NCBI RefSeq assembly: GCF_030463535.1
Contig: NC_132891.1
Span: 5,823,318-5,887,317, forward strand
Length of the DNA: 64,000 nucleotides
Direction of reading: 5' to 3'
From: Salminus brasiliensis
Lineage: Eukaryota; Chordata; Actinopteri; Characiformes; Bryconidae
Below the pieces are notes generated by a model. The model made no database searches, was not told where the DNA came from, and was given only the letters and a program-made list of their open reading frames with translations. The translations under genes were made by a program, and so were the position numbers. This document shows positions 13,391-25,785 of this stretch, piece after piece; position 1 is the stretch's first letter; each line of letters starts with the position of its first letter.

Positions 13391-15850
13391 CATTCTTGAC
13401 TCGAGACTTGTTCTGTTTCTGCCTGTGGTTCCTCACGTACAGCTTGAGCAATGGTGGCTTCATCCAATTACTTCTTCTGCTTTCTTTTGTTCGAGAGACA
13501 CAATGACACTTTTATCCCAGTGAAAGGATTAGCACTTACTGCAGTCGTACCTTCAGTCCTGAAGACACCCATGCTAAAACCAAGGATATACTGTGGGATT
13601 CGCTTGCTCTTCTTTTGATTCCTATAAAGGTCTTTGAGGTCTGTAAAGGGTTGTTAGAGACTTTCTGACTTTTTGTCCATGTTTATTCATAGTCTTACTT
13701 CAGTCCAGTAAAATCATGGCGCCTTTACAAGCTTTAGACACTTGTCATAACTCTGTAATTTGATACATTGAAAGAAAACACATCTTAGCCAGTTAAATCA
13801 TCTCATATATCATCTAAATACATTAAATGTATACATTAAGATTGCTGTAAAAATAATATAGGATGAACTTTTATTAAACCAATTGTTATTCGGCAAGTAA
13901 ATTAGTTTATCTCAGGAAATAACATTTAAAAAAAAGATTATATATAATCTTATATGATTGATGATTATATATATATATAATTTTGGTTTTTGAAGAAATA
14001 ACTTAAAATGTAATAAATAATTTAGATTTTTTTACATAATATAAGTTTGCTGTTTTTAAGTACTTACAGATCATTTTGATTTTTAAAAGAAAAATATAAT
14101 AATTTAACTTAAAATAATACTAAAATAATAAAAATAATAATTATTTTTTGTCTTAAATAACAGATAATTTTGTACTATAATAATACTTGAAACAAGCTAA
14201 ATTATATAGAATGTTTCAGTAGATGCAGTTGCTTTAACCAAGTAAAGCTTGATAATAAAAAATAGTAGATAGTAAAAATTGAGAAATTCTCCATTCTAGA
14301 GAAACTTGCTTAGTCAGTCATCTGTTAAAATATAAAAAATATAAAAATAATATCTATAAAAGCTTCATGACATATTATCCTACAAATTGGTTACATATAT
14401 GTTGCCTGATAAATCATTCCACATACGTTTCATGTTTTCTGAATGGCGCTGTTCTGAAAAATACTGAAATGAAAACCTACTTTTTGACCCCTATAGTTAC
14501 TGTGGTGCTGTCGTGACTCCTGATGAGTTTAGGGCGGCACATTTCTCTTTAACGCATCATTGCCAACCAAACCACTCTGGTTCAATTTAACTTCTGAATC
14601 AGGTTGGGATTATGAACAATCAGTGGAGTTTTCCATTCAGCTGATTTTAATAATCAAATAATAATTCTAAATGTGATGTTTTCTGACGACTGGATCTGCA
14701 AAGTGTGTGAGCAAGTTGCTGGGAAGATGATCTGCAGCCTGCAGCAGCCCTTCCCTCCCCCATCCTGTGTCCGTAAGTGAGGAACACTCCTCTTATCAAG
14801 TTTCACCCAGCTGATTTCATCACCAGGTTGTAAGACTGGCTTTGACTTTGAGGCACAGGGGCTCCAAGCATGTTACACACCTTCTAATGAGGGGGAAATC
14901 ATGAACCAAGAACCACGGAGGCCTCTCCGGTCACACGTTCAGTTTCAACCAGCTCAGATTAGCTGACGGGCCTTTTTTTTTAAACAAACCCACAGGGTGG
15001 CTTCAAACAAGCAGATTGCTTCCAGCGACCGACCCAGTCACGCTATGCAGCTTGGTGTCGCATGTCCCCTCAGGAACATGAAATTCTGTGGCCTAATTTT
15101 GGGCCAGTGTAATTTGCACCCATGACACCACACCTGATGAGGGTGGCCTGTGCCTGTCACACATGTCCTGAATGTCATCTATAAAGGAACTGCAGTCTTC
15201 ACGGTGTGCATTTAGTACAGGGCAGGGGCTTTGGGGGTTCAGGGAGGACCCCCTAATGTCACAGGGGAATTAGGGCTTATAACTGGTTATGCAAAACACT
15301 TTGCCAATCTAGGTTTCATTATCTGAGCCTGAGTGTTGGCTACAATGTTAGGGAGGAAATTGCTGTTTTTTTATAATAGTGCAGCTCTTCAATGCTATAA
15401 ACCATTCAGATTCTATTCTATTCTGCTTCTATTTTACTAAGTGTAGAAAGTGGATGGTGTTGATATGCTATGGCAGCATGCAGCCTAAAGCTGTTTCATA
15501 GAAGGATCAAGTAACACCAGGGCCCAAACATCTAAGGCCATTAGAGAAAATGCTCATATTTGAATTACTGTCTCATTGTTACAAGGTCTCTTATCAGCAT
15601 AACAATTCGAGTGTAAAGTAGAATTTCAGAAATTCCCAATTTTACTGTAATGACTCTAATGTACATTATAAAAAACATATATAACACATAAACATTATAA
15701 CCATATATAACACATAAACATTAGTCGTCAACCTTTGAGCAACTTCAGTGCTGACACACCAGGACCCCTGTAGGTGAGTGTTTAATTCACATCAGCTCGT
15801 GTTTCTATTTTTAGAAATCCTGACCCTCAAAAGCATCCAGCCACAGTTTG
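13391..15850. other. Gene-free intergenic DNA downstream of nr4a1
   Basis: I see no exon or clear transposon. The part 13800-14360 is AT-rich. The part about 14680-15240 has balanced composition and no repeats that I recognise, so it is the best local candidate for conserved non-coding sequence. Confidence 0.4.
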
Positions 15851-15865
15851 CAGTCTGTCTCTGCT

Positions 15866-16030
15866 GCAGTGGCGCAGCGGCACAGCTTTCTCACAGCACC
15901 CTGCAGTGCCAGCTCCAACCCTGTTGCCAAGCGTATCGAGGGCACCTATGGATGGAAGGTTGCCAGTTCGATCCTTGGATCTGACACCTGGGCACCTAAC
16001 CCCCAGCTGCTCCCCAGGCACTGCTGTTGG
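15866..16030 (+). mobile_element. SINE-like fragment with tRNA-type B box
   Basis: GCAGTGGCGCAGCGGCACAG is followed about 100 bp later by a B-box-like GGTTGCCAGTTCGATCC and then CCCAGCTGCTCCCCAGGCAC. This layout fits a tRNA-derived SINE of a different family from the copy at 551. The end is uncertain. Confidence 0.5.
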
Positions 16031-16089
16031 AATAGTCACTGTTGGTCCAGGGTTTAACTTGGGTTGAATACCTAGAGCCAGCAGAGTTC

Positions 16090-16450
16090 TTGGGGCTGAG
16101 TGCTTCACCTTTACTCCTCCAAACATCAAATCTTTGACTCATCAGAACATAACACTTTCCTCCAGAAGGCTTTTAGTTGAACATGAAGGTGTAGATTTTG
16201 GAGCAGGGGCTTCTTTCTTAGCTTCTCACTCACTGGAGAAGAACACTATGAGCAGGTCTATGTCTGGGTGGTTCTAGGGTTGTTTCTGGCCAGTTTCCTC
16301 TGGGTCATCTTCCAGACCATGGATAAGTGTCTACACCTCCCAATAACTTGTGCTTTAATTGGTTCCAGAAATAACCAGATTTGATGATCATATGAAGGTC
16401 TAAAGAACCCACACTCAAAGTAGAGCATCTTTAAGTGCATCTCTATTACA
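16090..16450 (-). mobile_element. Degenerate Tc1-type transposase fragment
   Basis: On the minus strand the text resembles the middle of a Tc1-like transposase gene: + strand GACTCATCAGAACATAACAC, CTCCAGAAGGC and GCAGGGGCTTCTTTCTTAGC are typical of its complement. The frame is heavily broken. No terminal repeats are recognised. Confidence 0.55.
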
Positions 16451-17031
16451 AACATGGTTCTTTATGGTATGGTGTGTATACATATACAGTGGTCCTCAAC
16501 CTCGATCCTTTAATGGGGATACACCGGTACCCCTGTAAGCAGTGTGTTTAGTTCACATTAGCTTGTGTTTCTATTTTCTATGATGATTATTATTATTATT
16601 ATTTAAATCATGACCCCAAAAGCATCCAGTCTCACAGATTGCAGTTTGAACTGGTTCTTAAATTTGAGACTTTGCTGCACTTTGGCTCCGAGCTGTTGTG
16701 TCTTTTGTGAATATGAATCAGTGAGTGAGAGTTTCCACCCTCTGCTTTTGTAAGAGGCTTGAAGGGACAGATGGGGAGTGACAGAGGAAATCCTTCGGTG
16801 GGTATTTATAGCTCATCATTGTGGTTCAGTAACTTTATCTGCTGCCTTCATGAAGTAACAGAGCACGACAGGAAAAGATGTATCTGTGTATTGTGGCCAT
16901 CCGTACAGATTCAACACTGGAGAAGAGAAAAATGATTTCAGACACAATGAATTTGACATCACCAGACAACAGATAAGCCGTGTTGGCATGGAAACTGTGA
17001 CAAGGACACCTCGTCAAATGAAAAAGAACAG

Positions 17032-17358
17032 TTAAGCAACATATTGAAGGGCTTTTCTGTTTGTTTCTAGAGCTTTCTGGTACCAATGCGTTAGCATCAG
17101 AACCCTTAAGCATCCGACCAGGCCACCTCCTTCCATTACTCCAAGGTCCAGTCCAGGTGTCCGGATGTGTTCCCATTGTAGGCACTTTAGATGGTTGACA
17201 GGTGTTAGCATAGGCACTCTAGACTGCTCTGCAATTACGTAGCAGGGGGTGCTGCACTGTGTGTTGTGCGGTATTCCTCCTGTAATCATTAGCAACACTT
17301 TCACAGACCACAGCTGCCCTTTTGTTGGTTCCACCCAGATAGCCTTCGTTACCCTCAC
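17032..17358 (-). pseudogene. Tc1-type transposase remnant
   Basis: The minus-strand frame is open for 108 residues and contains LTPVNHLKCLQWEHIRTPGL and GVMEGGGLVGCLR. These are decayed forms of the segment of a Tc1-like transposase that lies just before the DDE catalytic core. N- and C-terminal parts and the catalytic acids are missing, so it is inactive. The same element family is represented at 25103-25500, 40645-40930 and 42418-42780. Confidence 0.7.
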
Positions 17359-17559
17359 ACATCGTTATCATTAAGCTTAAGTAGTTCCCAAAACCCCTCG
17401 TCTGTTTTTCTGTTTGATCAGAACACTGCCAGTAGTACTCAGTACTCAGTACTCGCCACAGCTGACCATAAGTGTCAAGCCGTGCCTTTCTGGAGAACTG
17501 TGTCCAAGTTTAACTGCCCAGCTGATAGTTTGAGGTTATGCTCAGGAAATTCTGAGATA

Positions 17560-17860
17560 GGCCTCATTATTGCATCTATTGCAATGTACTATTTCTACTA
17601 GTGGTAAACAGCCTCAGAGCATGTTGCTACCACCACCATGCTTAACAGTTGGTGATCTTTTCTCATCATGGTCCATGTGGTCAGAAGGTGTTGATTTTGT
17701 AGCAGGGCTTTCTTTCTTGGACAGCAGTCTCTCAGTCTATGGCAATGTAAAACTGCTTGACTTCCAGTTTATAGAAAACTTGTGGTCTGGGGTTGTTCCT
17801 GACCATCCCAAACCAAGTTCTTCTCAGCTGAGGGTGACAGATTGAGTCTTCTTCTAGACC
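17560..17860 (-). mobile_element. Another degenerate Tc1-type transposase fragment
   Basis: On the plus strand CACCACCATGCTTAACAGTT, GGCTTTCTTTCTTGGACAGC and CTCTCAGTCTATGGCAATGT correspond to the complement of a Tc1-like transposase gene. The frame is interrupted. It differs from the adjacent 17032-17358 family, so two insertions lie side by side. Confidence 0.6.
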
Positions 17861-17869
17861 TTGGCAAAG

Positions 17870-19080
17870 TAGCAACACCTCCTAAAGACAACAGTGCTCC
17901 AGTTCAGTGAAGATCTCTGAGAGATGTTTCTTTTCTGACTTGTGTAAACCTATGATCACCCTTCTCAGAGCTGCACCGAGCCCCTTGTACTTTTCCAATG
18001 TGCTGTGTGTGTGTCAGTAATGTTAATGAGAAGTGTCGATCAGTGGTTTCAGGGCACAGGAAAGCTACCAGCACAGGAGGTTAGGCGGCCTTGACCTTGG
18101 CAGGTTAAAATACATTTGGAACTCTCAGCATCACTCAATTAATAATGTAAGTGGGTGTAAGTATATTTTTGGCCCTGTGTTAATTTCCAACCACCCCCCC
18201 CCAAAAAAAATACTATATGCTAAGTGCTACAGTTCAAAGAAATCATTAAAAGTCCAATATGACATTCACGTCCATGATGAGTGCATGTAAACTATATATA
18301 AGTGTATATACATGATTTAGCAGTGTGACATAGAATGTCCATGTGGGTTCTATGTTTAGGAAACTCAAAAACACCAACCTCTACATCCATCTGTCACCGG
18401 CTTACAGTACATTTCGAACTCTTAGACATGGTCACTTGTTATGAAATTTTCTGTCTGGTACAGCAACCTAATAAGAGCATCTGAAGGACATGGCAGCTCT
18501 CTAATAAAAAAATACCGCAGCTCATCCAGAAGGAGTAACTGGATAAAGTCACTATCACTCCGATTACAGCTGTTATGTGAATGCAATGTACAAAAATAAA
18601 CCTGCAGCTTCTATGACTGGCCTGTGCTGCTGTGAAGGCTGGAAAGACATTTGTTTAAATACACAGGGCATGCGAGATACAAAAGACAATTTGATCTCTA
18701 AAAAAAGGATATTTCTGATGTCCCCTCACCCCCATATATCCACCCACCCACCCTCAATCTTGCAGGCAACCTCTCACACTCACTCTGAGAATTTGGGGAT
18801 AATTAAAGAGAGTGACAGCAGGCCTCGGGTTGCAGGACCACAAGTCTTGGCTATGGGCCTAAAACTTGTTCATGACTCCACTGCCAGACAGACCAGGCAT
18901 TAAAAGGGCGAGCCAGAGAACCCAACCAACACACAGGTGCTGCTCACGTGACTACCTTCACGGTTGATGGACCAAAAGGGACTTTCTGCATTGTTGCCAA
19001 ATTGCTTCTTCAGAATCTCATTAAGTGACTATTCAAAACAGCGAAACCTGTTCAGCGTGAAGCCATAAAAGCTGTGAGAT
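17870..19080. other. Gene-free intergenic DNA
   Basis: No gene or clear mobile element is visible. The end (about 19080-19110, CACCCTGTGTCTCAATTTGG) resembles the terminal inverted repeat of hAT-type MITEs common in fish, which may be the left border of the element containing the next minisatellite. Confidence 0.35.
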
Positions 19081-19229
19081 ACACCCTGTGTCTCAATTTG
19101 GACACTATGCGTGATATTTTTACACAGTGCACACACACAGTACGCTATGTGCTGCATACTTGTACTGATACTGATTACTGATTAGTGTTGCGCTGTACTC
19201 CTAAAAAGAACAAAATGAATCACAATGAA

Positions 19230-19998
19230 TTCCTACACTGTGCACTATATACCTAGTGTGCACTATATTCCTACACTGTGCACTATATACCTAGTGTGCA
19301 CTATATTCCTACACTGTGCACTATATACCTAGTGTGCACTATATTCCTACACTGTGCACTATATACCTAGTGTGTACTATATTCCTACACTGTGCACTAT
19401 ATACCTATTGTGCACTATATTCCTACACTGTGCACTATATACCTAGTGTGCACTATACACCTAGTGTGCACTATACACCTAGTGTGCACTTTATCCCTAC
19501 ACTGTGCACTGTACACCTAGTGTGCACTGTATTCCTACACTGTGCACTATATACCTAGTGTGCACTGTATTCCTACACTGTGCACTATATACCTAGTGTG
19601 CACTATATACCTAGTGTGTACTATATTCCTACACTGTGCACTATATTCATACACTGTGCACTATATTCCTACACTGTGCACTATATACCTAGTGTGCACT
19701 ATATACCTAGTGTGCACTGTATTCCTACACTGTGCACTATATACCTAGTGTGCACTGTATTCCTACACTGTGCACTATATACCTAGTGTGCACTATATAC
19801 CTAGTGTGTACTATATTCCTACACTGTGCACTATATTCCTACACTGTGCACTATATACCTAGTGTGCACTATATACCTAGTGTGCACTATATTCCTACAC
19901 TGTGCACTATACACCTAGTGTGCACTATATTCATAGTGTGCACTATATTCCTACACTGTGAACTATATTCCTACGCTTTGCACTATATACTACTGTAG
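19230..19998. repeat. 19/38-bp minisatellite
   Basis: Two related 19-mers, CCTACACTGTGCACTATAT and ACCTAGTGTGCACTATATT, alternate over about 770 bp, mostly as 38-bp pairs but with local runs of one type. Both contain GTGCACTATA. The long open frames here (repeated CTIYLV and IFLHCAL) are a product of the period and are not genes. Confidence 0.95.
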
Positions 19999-20499
19999 GC
20001 AGTACGTTCCTACACTGTGTAATACACTTACACTGTACACTATGATGCCGTTTTCCCTTCCGCTACATGTATGTGGCTAGTGCTGAGAACAAGCAGTGCA
20101 GAACATTACACACTGTTTAAGATGTACAGATCAAAGAACAACACCCGGTGTAGTCCTGTGGCCTTGTAAGGCCTTGTGAATGAAAGCAGTGTATGCAAAT
20201 ATCTTCCTTTATCATTTCCATCTTGGCAGCTTTGGCTGCAGGGCATCATTACTCAGGGACAGACACCAGGACAAATGGCTGTTTTTTTCTGGACACAAAT
20301 CACCTAGTCGTCATGTGTCACTTAGTCAAATCACGCATATCAATCATGGAAAATCTCCAAGGACAGGAGAATGTAGGCTGCAGCAGCTTTGGTAGCAGCC
20401 ACAAGCATTCAGAGCAACTTATGATGGCAGGAAACCCATTTCTCCAATGTTCTTAAAGTGATGCACACTGTGTAGCATGCATTTGAGCCAATCATATAG

Positions 20500-20882
20500 T
20501 ACACCATATGGACAAAAGTATTGGGACACCTGCTCATTCATTGTTTCCTTTCAAATCAAGGGTATTATCGTGCTGTTGTTGGAGCTACTGTCTCTACTGT
20601 GCAGGGAAGAAGGTTTCTCCTAGATTCTGGAGCACTGAAGCACTGATTCCATTGTACTAAGCGACAAGAGCGTTAGTGAGGTCAGGATGTTGGATGCTCA
20701 CCACCCCACCTCATCCTCAACTCATGCCAAAAGTATGGGATGGAGCACCATTTATCATTCCAGATAACACAGTTCCAAGATCTATATGCCTGACATTAGG
20801 CCTGGTGCCAACAGGTTCATGTTTATCTGCTCTAGTGCATTTATTAGAGGGGGTGTCCACAAATATTTGGACATATAGTGTA
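20500..20882 (+). mobile_element. Complete MITE with TA-ended terminal repeats
   Basis: It begins TACACCATATGGACAAAAGT and ends with the imperfect inverse (TTTGGACATATAGTGTA), 383 bp in all, and codes for nothing. The TA ends suggest mobilisation by a Tc1/mariner-type transposase. It serves as the reference copy for fragments at 1963-2249, 11245-11615, 21060-21375, 45780-45836, 46123-46615, 57318-57803 and 58301-58600. Confidence 0.8.
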
Positions 20883-21059
20883 TTTTACTACTTTACATGC
20901 TATGGTTTGATTAAGCAATAATATACAGTTTTCCCCTCCCTCAAATGTATGTAGCCAACCACCCAACACATCTGTCTGAAGTCTAATTGTTTATTTCTAG
21001 TGATGGAACACTGATGTGGATATCTGTTGGCTTGTAGCTCACTCACTCGCTCACTCATT

Positions 21060-21375
21060 CAGTTACTCACTCAGTTTCTCCCATCTGAGCTGTGGAGCAG
21101 TGGAACTGTGTTCTCTGGAATGATGGATGAAGCCACATCCAATACTTTTAGGATGATGGGAGGATGGGAGTTGGGGATGAGGTGGTGTGGGGTGGTAATC
21201 ATCCAACACTTCTTTTGCTGAATGCAATCACATCCTCACAGCAATGCTCCAAAATGTAGAAACAGAAACAGAGATACAGAAAGCTTTCTCTGGACAACAG
21301 AGGCAAGGGTTTTAATCCTTGATTTCGAAAAAAACAATAAACGAGGTGTCCCAATACTTTTGTCCATGTAGTGTA
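21060..21375 (-). mobile_element. MITE of the 20500 family, inverted
   Basis: It reads in the opposite direction to its neighbour at 20500-20882 and ends GGTGTCCCAATACTTTTGTC then CATGTAGTGTA at 21375. The far terminus is missing. The internal GGTGGGGTGGTAATCATCCA-like text matches the complement of other copies. Confidence 0.7.
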
Positions 21376-21479
21376 TCTGTAGACTGAGACTAAATCTACA
21401 GTGCTCTGGTCCTATCAGTTTCTCCCATTTATGCATGTTTCTCACATTGAAGTGTTTCAGTTCATCCAACTAATTTTAA

Positions 21480-21905
21480 TAGAAGATTCATACGCTTGTG
21501 AAAAAGTCATTGCCCCCTATATCAACCAGTTAATCAATTTCACTAGTCACACACAGGCATTATTATTGCCTGTTGGATCAATTGGATCTAAACATCACTT
21601 ACTGTGCAGCAGGCTAGAAGGTCTCGAAAAGCAGCACATGATGCCACATTTTAAAAAGATTTTATACACAAATGCAAAACATTGAAGGTCTTTGAAATCC
21701 AGTCTGTACAGGCTCACAAAGCCCTTGCTGAGGCTCTGTGACCAAGTGAGCCATTATCCACAAATGGAGAAAACCATCCCAGTAGCCAATCCTACCAAAA
21801 TTTCAGCAAGAGTGCATTGACAGCTCATCCAGGAGGTCACAAAACAACCCATACGAACATCCAAAATACTGCAGGCCTCACATGCTTTGTTAAGGTCACT
21901 GTACT
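21480..21905 (+). mobile_element. Tc1-type transposon 5' part
   Basis: The plus strand carries GAGCCATTATCCACAAATGG and CCTACCAAAATTTCAGCAAG. These are hallmarks of the N-terminal helix-turn-helix region of a Tc1-like transposase (an IIHKWRK-type stretch followed by PTKIS). Stops and frameshifts interrupt it and the catalytic part is absent. Confidence 0.7.
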
Positions 21906-21969
21906 TTATTAGTAGAGGGGTACAAATGCCATTAAAACATTATGTTCCTCTGAAGTACCTTATATTTAT

Positions 21970-22401
21970 ATATCCTGGAACCATGTGAAAGAGGCAGGGA
22001 CATGTAGAACAGCATTCTAGGACAGTAGGAATAATGGGAATGGGACAAGGTTGTTTAAAACAGTTCTGTAGAGCAGTGTGAATGAAACTCGACGGCCTAA
22101 ACCAGCCTTTTAGAACGGTGGGAAGGTGCTAGCATATTCTACAATTTTGTGGATGGGACAGGACACTGTGGAACCCTTCTAGAACAGTAGGAAGGGTCCA
22201 GTACATTTTAGAGTGTCCTGGGACAAGGCAGCCTAAAAGAGCATTCTAGAACCGTGTGAATGGAAAAGGCCAAGACATTGTCCCAAGCACACAAACAGGA
22301 CAGTGTAGAACAGTATTCTAGAACCTTAGGAAAAGACCAGGACATTTTCAAACAGTGTGATTGAAGGTGCTAGAGGTGCATTCCATGTGACTCCACTGCT
22401 G
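21970..22401. repeat. Left arm of long inverted repeat
   Basis: This 432-bp arm is nearly the exact reverse complement of 23703-24143, with scattered substitutions and one 9-bp indel (near 22360). The arm is itself made of a degenerate unit containing GTTCTAGAA and CTGTCCTG-type words. Confidence 0.85.
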
Positions 22402-23204
22402 CTGAAATGATACAGCAGTGACCGCAGAGGAAAAGCTAACACAATAAGAACAGTTCATGGTTCCTCGGCTAAAGAGTCAAAAGTTCTTCTCTGCGATGAA
22501 CTGAGGCACTCTGATTATTCTCAAAGCTGGCCCTTGTCCCCCCATTCAACTCTCACTCTCTAACAATCATATCATTCACACAGACACTAGAGTGGACAAT
22601 GAAGGATCACTGCTCCCAGACTTGAGCACACCACACAACAGAAGGACCCTTGACATCAGCAACAGTTACCAGAATCTGTGAATTCTTCATTCTCTGGCTG
22701 TAAAATCTGGTGATGACGTTCAAATCCACAGAGAGGCCGTCAAAATCCTGCAACCCCACACTTTCTGAACAAGTGGGCCATGAACATACTCAATCACTTT
22801 CTGGAAAACAGTCTTCAGTATTACACTGGGGAAGGATCTATTTTCTGGGCAGCTACTGAGAAAGCCGTGCCCTAGAAGGGTTAGAATGACGGGAAGGTTT
22901 AACATGTCAGCTGACCTCATGAAGGGTCTCATTAAGGGACATTAGCATCGTAAAGGTCGTGGCACACTGACCCAATACTTGTTTGTGATTCTGGAGACTG
23001 TTCTAGAGAGCTCTTCCCCTTTCATAATCTAAATATTCTGGGCCCTTCTTACAGAACCTGTTGTTGATTATTCTGTACCATTCACATTGTTCTGGAATGC
23101 TGTTCTACACTGGTCTGTCCCGTCCACATTAATTGTAGAATGCTGTGGCCCCTTCTTATGGTTCTAGAATACTGTTCTACACTGTCCTGTCCCAATTACA
23201 TTTA

Positions 23205-23702
23205 CATTTATGGCATTTAGCAGATGCTGGCATTTAGCGACTTACACAGTGCTTTGCTATTTACCCTAGGAAAACTCAGCTAGTTAGAATAGACTAATAG
23301 TTCAAAGATACCTTTAAGCTTTAGACATTACTAAACACAAGACACTAAGGTGACCATAGTACTCTATTCGCTATTCCTCCAAGTACTCTCAGAAGAGGAG
23401 GGTCTTCAGTCTGGGTTTTAAGACAGCAAGCGACTCGGCCGTTCGGACACCCAGGGGAAGCTCGTTCCACCACTTCGGTGCCAAGACAGAAAAAAGCCTG
23501 GACTCTTGTCTTCCACGGATTTTGAGGGATGGCGGGTCGAGCCGAGCCGTACTTGAAGCTGGAAGGGCTCTTGGTGCGGATCGGCTTTTGACCATTGCCA
23601 TCAAGTACGGAGGGGCTGGTCCGTTCTTGGCTTTGTAGGCCAGCGTCAGGGTTTTGAATCTGATGCGGGCAGCAGCTACAGGAAGCCAGTGAAGAGAGAA
23701 CT
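23205..23702 (-). mobile_element. LINE 3' end fragment inside the inverted-repeat loop
   Basis: The minus strand encodes an uninterrupted stretch of 71 residues (23389-23604) with VLAPKWWNELPLGVRTAES and LKPRLKTLLF, the conserved C-terminal tail of fish LINE reverse-transcriptase proteins. The 3' tail (TTTACATTTATGGCATTTAG on the plus strand, near 23209) is the same as in the 1-345 copy. The 5' text GATGCGGGCAGCAGCTACAG lies at about 23660. It is 5'-truncated, and the LINE text may run into the right arm. Confidence 0.75.
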
Positions 23703-24143
23703 CAGCAGTGGAGTCACATGGAATGCACCTCTAGCACCTTCTTACTTTCCAATCACACTGTTTGAAAATGTCCTGGTCTTTTCCTAAGGTTCTAGAATAC
23801 TGTTCTACACTGTCCTGCTTGTGTGCTTGGGACAATGTCTTGGCCTTTTCCATTTACACGGTTCTAGAATGCTCTTTTAGGCTGCCTTGTCCCAGGACAC
23901 TCTAAAATGTACTGGACCCTTCCTACTGTTCTAGAAGGGTTCCACAGTGTCCTGTCCCATCCACAAAATTGTAGAATATGCTAGCACCTTCCCACCGTTC
24001 TAAAAGGCTGGTTTAGGCCGTCGTGTTTCATTCACACTGCTCTACAGAACTGTTTTAAACAACCTTGTCCCATTCCCATTATTCCTACTGTCCTAGAATG
24101 CTGTTCTACATGTCCCTGCCTCTTTCACATGGTTCCAGGATAT
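23703..24143. repeat. Right arm of long inverted repeat
   Basis: The reverse complement of 21970-22401, separated from it by a 1301-bp loop. GTTCTAGAATGCTGTTCTAC-type words continue outside the arm on both loop and flank (about 23030-23200 and 24140-24270), so the arms sit in a wider degenerate repeat array. Confidence 0.85.
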
Positions 24144-24279
24144 TCTAGCACCTTCTGTTCTGTCTCTTTCATTCTGTTCTAAATTGTTCTGGCCATTTCC
24201 CTCCTAAAATGACGTTTCGCACTGTCCTGTTCTAGAGTGTACTGTACTTTTACCGGCCTGTCCCATTCACACTCTTCTA

Positions 24280-25100
24280 GGATGGTTTGTGACTGTGAGT
24301 GAGTGCTGAGTCAGTGCTCTGGCCTTACATCTGGCCTTAAATACAACAACCCAAAATGACTGAGCTTTCGTTACATTTATATGAATAGGGAATAGAAGTT
24401 TGGAGCTTTTAGTGAGTTATTAGAATAGCTTCTTTTAGATTTCTGAGTTTCCAGGTTTCCAAGTTTCATTTAATACACTTTTAAAACTCCTGCTCCCTGA
24501 TCTGGATCTGAGAAGTCAGCCTTTATCCTCTCATGAGCCACAATCAATCATCACATCAGCATAATCACTCAAAATGTAGGGGAAACAAGCTGAAGGTTTC
24601 ATGATGGTGTTTTCAGAATCAGAGGACACCATCCCTACCTTGTATTGTTGCTGAGTGTTTCCCGTCCCTTCTCTAATGACAGGATTCCTCAATGTGCACT
24701 CAGGTGGCATCTGATGAACTGCATATTCCTTGGAAGTGATCGCTGAGGCCTTGCCCGTAACTCAGGTACTATAAACAGGACAGACTGGTTTGCTGTTGGA
24801 CGGTGCAGTGTACTGCAACCTAGCCTAGCCAAGTCACCTGCTGTCTGTGTTTTTGAGAGGAAACTGGAGCAGCCGGAGGAAGCTCCTTACAGACAGTGAC
24901 AAGAGTGAGGTTCGAACCCACATATCCAGGCGTCTCGAGCTGTGCAACCCACACCCACAACCCACTCCTTCTAGTGCCACTGTGTTACCCCCAGATATTA
25001 GGAATTTTAATCCATATAATTTATATAAAAACGTGTAACATATATTAAATTAACAAAAGAATTCAAACAAAACAAATAATAAATAAATGTATTTACATAT
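24280..25100. other. Gene-free intergenic DNA
   Basis: No exon, RNA gene or clear mobile element was recognised here. The open frame at 24847-25038 starts on a non-ATG codon and resembles nothing known. Confidence 0.4.
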
Positions 25101-25102
25101 AC

Positions 25103-25500
25103 CAATCAGCCATAACATTAGCACCACTGACAGGTAAAGGGGTGAAAATAACAGTGAACAGTCAGTTCTTAAAGGGAAGCAGGAACAATGGGCAAGCAGA
25201 ATCTTCTGTGGACAAAAGTATTGGGACACACTTTTACAAGAACCAAACTGTGATGGAGACTAGATGACCGACTGGGTCAGAGCATCACCAAAACTTTAGG
25301 CAGGTCCAAAAAGATGTGATTCACCCACCTCACAACTTACAGGACTTAAAGGATCCGCTGCTAACATTAGTCTTGGTGCCAGATACCACAGGACGCCTTC
25401 AGAGGCCCTGTGGAGTCCATGATTCGAATAGTCAGCTCTGTTGTGCTGGAACGAGGTGGGCCTGCTCAAGACTAGGCAGGTGGTACTAATGTTATGGATG
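25103..25500 (+). mobile_element. Internally deleted Tc1-type transposon
   Basis: It starts with AATCAGCCATAACATTAGCA and ends with the inverse-type AATGTTATGGATGAT, the paired termini of a widespread fish Tc1-like element. The interior keeps CTAGATGACCGACTGGGTCA from the transposase N-terminus and then jumps to text near the 3' end. It cannot encode a transposase. Confidence 0.7.
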
Positions 25501-25754
25501 ATTTCCATGACAGGTGTTTGCAAATATTGATCAGATACGCTGGTCATTGATATTACTTCATTACGTAACTGTAACTTGTACATCTCCAACTCTACCATTC
25601 AATCCTACTCTCATATTATAATGGCATGTAAATGAAAGGGCTGAAAATCTGCTGTATGTAAAACCTGTTCTGTGTGGTGCTCATCTTCTATCAGTTTCAA
25701 ATGTGACAACCAGTGATCTCATATCTTCCCGTTACTGTGGAAACAGTCAAATGA

Positions 25755-25782
<28 letters not shown>
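25755..25782. repeat. CA microsatellite
   Basis: An uninterrupted run of about 14 CA dinucleotides. Confidence 0.9.

Positions 25783-25785
<3 letters not shown>

Noticed and set aside
19230-19998. CRISPR-like or protein-coding repeat array
   Set aside because: The units are contiguous without unique spacers and the host is a vertebrate; the open frames follow from the period.
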